A stretch of DNA of 6,435 bases from Candidatus Apopatocola equi. Lineage in GTDB: Bacteria > Bacillota > Clostridia > Oscillospirales > Oscillospiraceae. Shown in pieces: positions 6,265 through 6,435 of the stretch. The stretch's first letter is position 1; each line of letters opens with the position of its first letter. The notes below the pieces were generated by a model. The model was given only the letters and a program-made list of their open reading frames with translations. It ran no database searches and was not told the origin of the DNA. Both the position numbers and the translations under genes were made by a program. The stretch is taken from contig JAGHSH010000066.1 of assembly GCA_018065965.1 (NCBI GenBank), positions 1 through 6,435 on the forward strand, given 5' to 3'.

Positions 6265-6294
6265 TTGACAAGAAAGTCCTGCCTGTATTATCAT
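6265..6294 (+). promoter_or_regulatory. Predicted SigA-type promoter of the divergent lipoprotein gene
   Basis: A perfect TTGACA (6265-6270) is followed after 18 nt by TATCAT (6289-6294, five of six consensus bases). An alternative -10 box, TATTAT (6286-6291), also matches well but leaves only 15 nt. Transcription would start near 6301, about 29 nt before the ATG. The first 11 bases, TTGACAAGAAA, are identical to the start of the galK promoter. Confidence 0.6.
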
Positions 6295-6313
6295 GGAAAA
6301 AGTGCACAAGCAC

Positions 6314-6322
6314 AAGGTGAGG
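6314..6322 (+). promoter_or_regulatory. Ribosome binding site of the lipoprotein gene
   Basis: AAGGTGAGG ends 7 nt before the ATG at 6330, fixing that start. A tiny GTGC-ACAA-GCAC inverted repeat (6303-6314) lies directly upstream, but its 4-bp stem is too short to call a regulatory element. Confidence 0.7.
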
Positions 6323-6329
6323 TACGACG

Positions 6330-6435
6330 ATGAAAAAAACGGTCATACTCTTTTTGCTGTCGGCGCTGCTGCTTTTCTCGGGCTGCACCGACAATAAAGC
6401 GGCTCCGGAGGCCGAGACCCCAATCCCCGCAGCAG
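6330..6435 (+). CDS. Putative lipoprotein, N-terminal part (runs off right edge)
   Basis: Only 35 complete codons are present. The protein starts MKKTVILFLLSALLLFSGCT: a short basic n-region (Lys2, Lys3), a hydrophobic core (residues 5-16) and a lipobox FSGC with Cys19 as the predicted lipidated residue. Phe at -3 is less common than Leu but acceptable, with Leu at -4. After the cysteine comes a polar Asp/Ala/Glu/Pro-rich segment (TDNKAAPEAETPIPAA), which looks like a flexible linker that would hold the functional domain off the membrane. The sequence points to an extracytoplasmic lipoprotein anchored in the cell membrane; its function lies beyond the window and cannot be named. It has its own promoter and ribosome binding site and is divergent from the polyphosphate operon, so shared regulation is possible but unproven. 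Confidence 0.85.
   Translation, partial: MKKTVILFLLSALLLFSGCTDNKAAPEAETPIPAA

Noticed and set aside
6185..6394. A 69-codon minus-strand open frame across the divergent promoter region
   Set aside because: It overlaps the lipoprotein signal peptide, ribosome binding site and promoter on the other strand, and the predicted protein shows no family features.

Overview
This window looks like a GC-rich chromosomal segment from a Gram-positive Clostridia-type bacterium, possibly an Oscillospiraceae/Ruminococcaceae-like gut anaerobe. That placement is inferred from strong purine-rich ribosome binding sites, tightly packed genes, strong avoidance of TTA/CTA/TCA codons, an M55 D-aminopeptidase and a 'GRTE..G.HTDHQ' type galactokinase. 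It cannot be fixed to a species from this sequence alone.

Almost the whole window is coded on the minus strand. Read in the direction of transcription (right to left), it starts with a three-gene block: a two-domain PPK2-type polyphosphate:AMP phosphotransferase (4660-6150), polyphosphate kinase PPK1 (2382-4667) and a DppA-like zinc D-aminopeptidase (1574-2377). The first two genes overlap by 8 nt and the next two are 4 nt apart, so they are almost certainly one operon. A perfect 13-bp hairpin then follows (1514-1547), with a near-consensus promoter laid exactly over it. After that come a galactokinase-family gene (198-1475) and, 14 nt later, the first 61 codons of the prolipoprotein diacylglyceryl transferase gene lgt (1-183, running off the left edge).

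At the right edge a divergent plus-strand gene begins (6330), encoding a lipoprotein with a clear lipobox. Only its first 35 codons are present. The 179-nt gap between it and the polyphosphate operon holds its promoter and ribosome binding site.

Functionally, PPK1 makes (or consumes) polyphosphate with ATP/ADP, while the PPK2-family enzyme uses polyphosphate to rephosphorylate AMP. Together they form a phosphate-energy buffer, and the D-aminopeptidase adds a link to D-amino-acid or cell-wall peptide recycling. GalK starts galactose (or related sugar) use, and Lgt lipidates lipoproteins such as the one encoded at the right edge. No RNA genes, CRISPR arrays, insertion sequences or phage genes were seen. 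The most notable points are the promoter/terminator superposition, the altered sugar-binding motif of GalK, the polyphosphate kinase/D-aminopeptidase operon, and an unusual low-complexity tail with a hydrophobic-basic end on PPK1.
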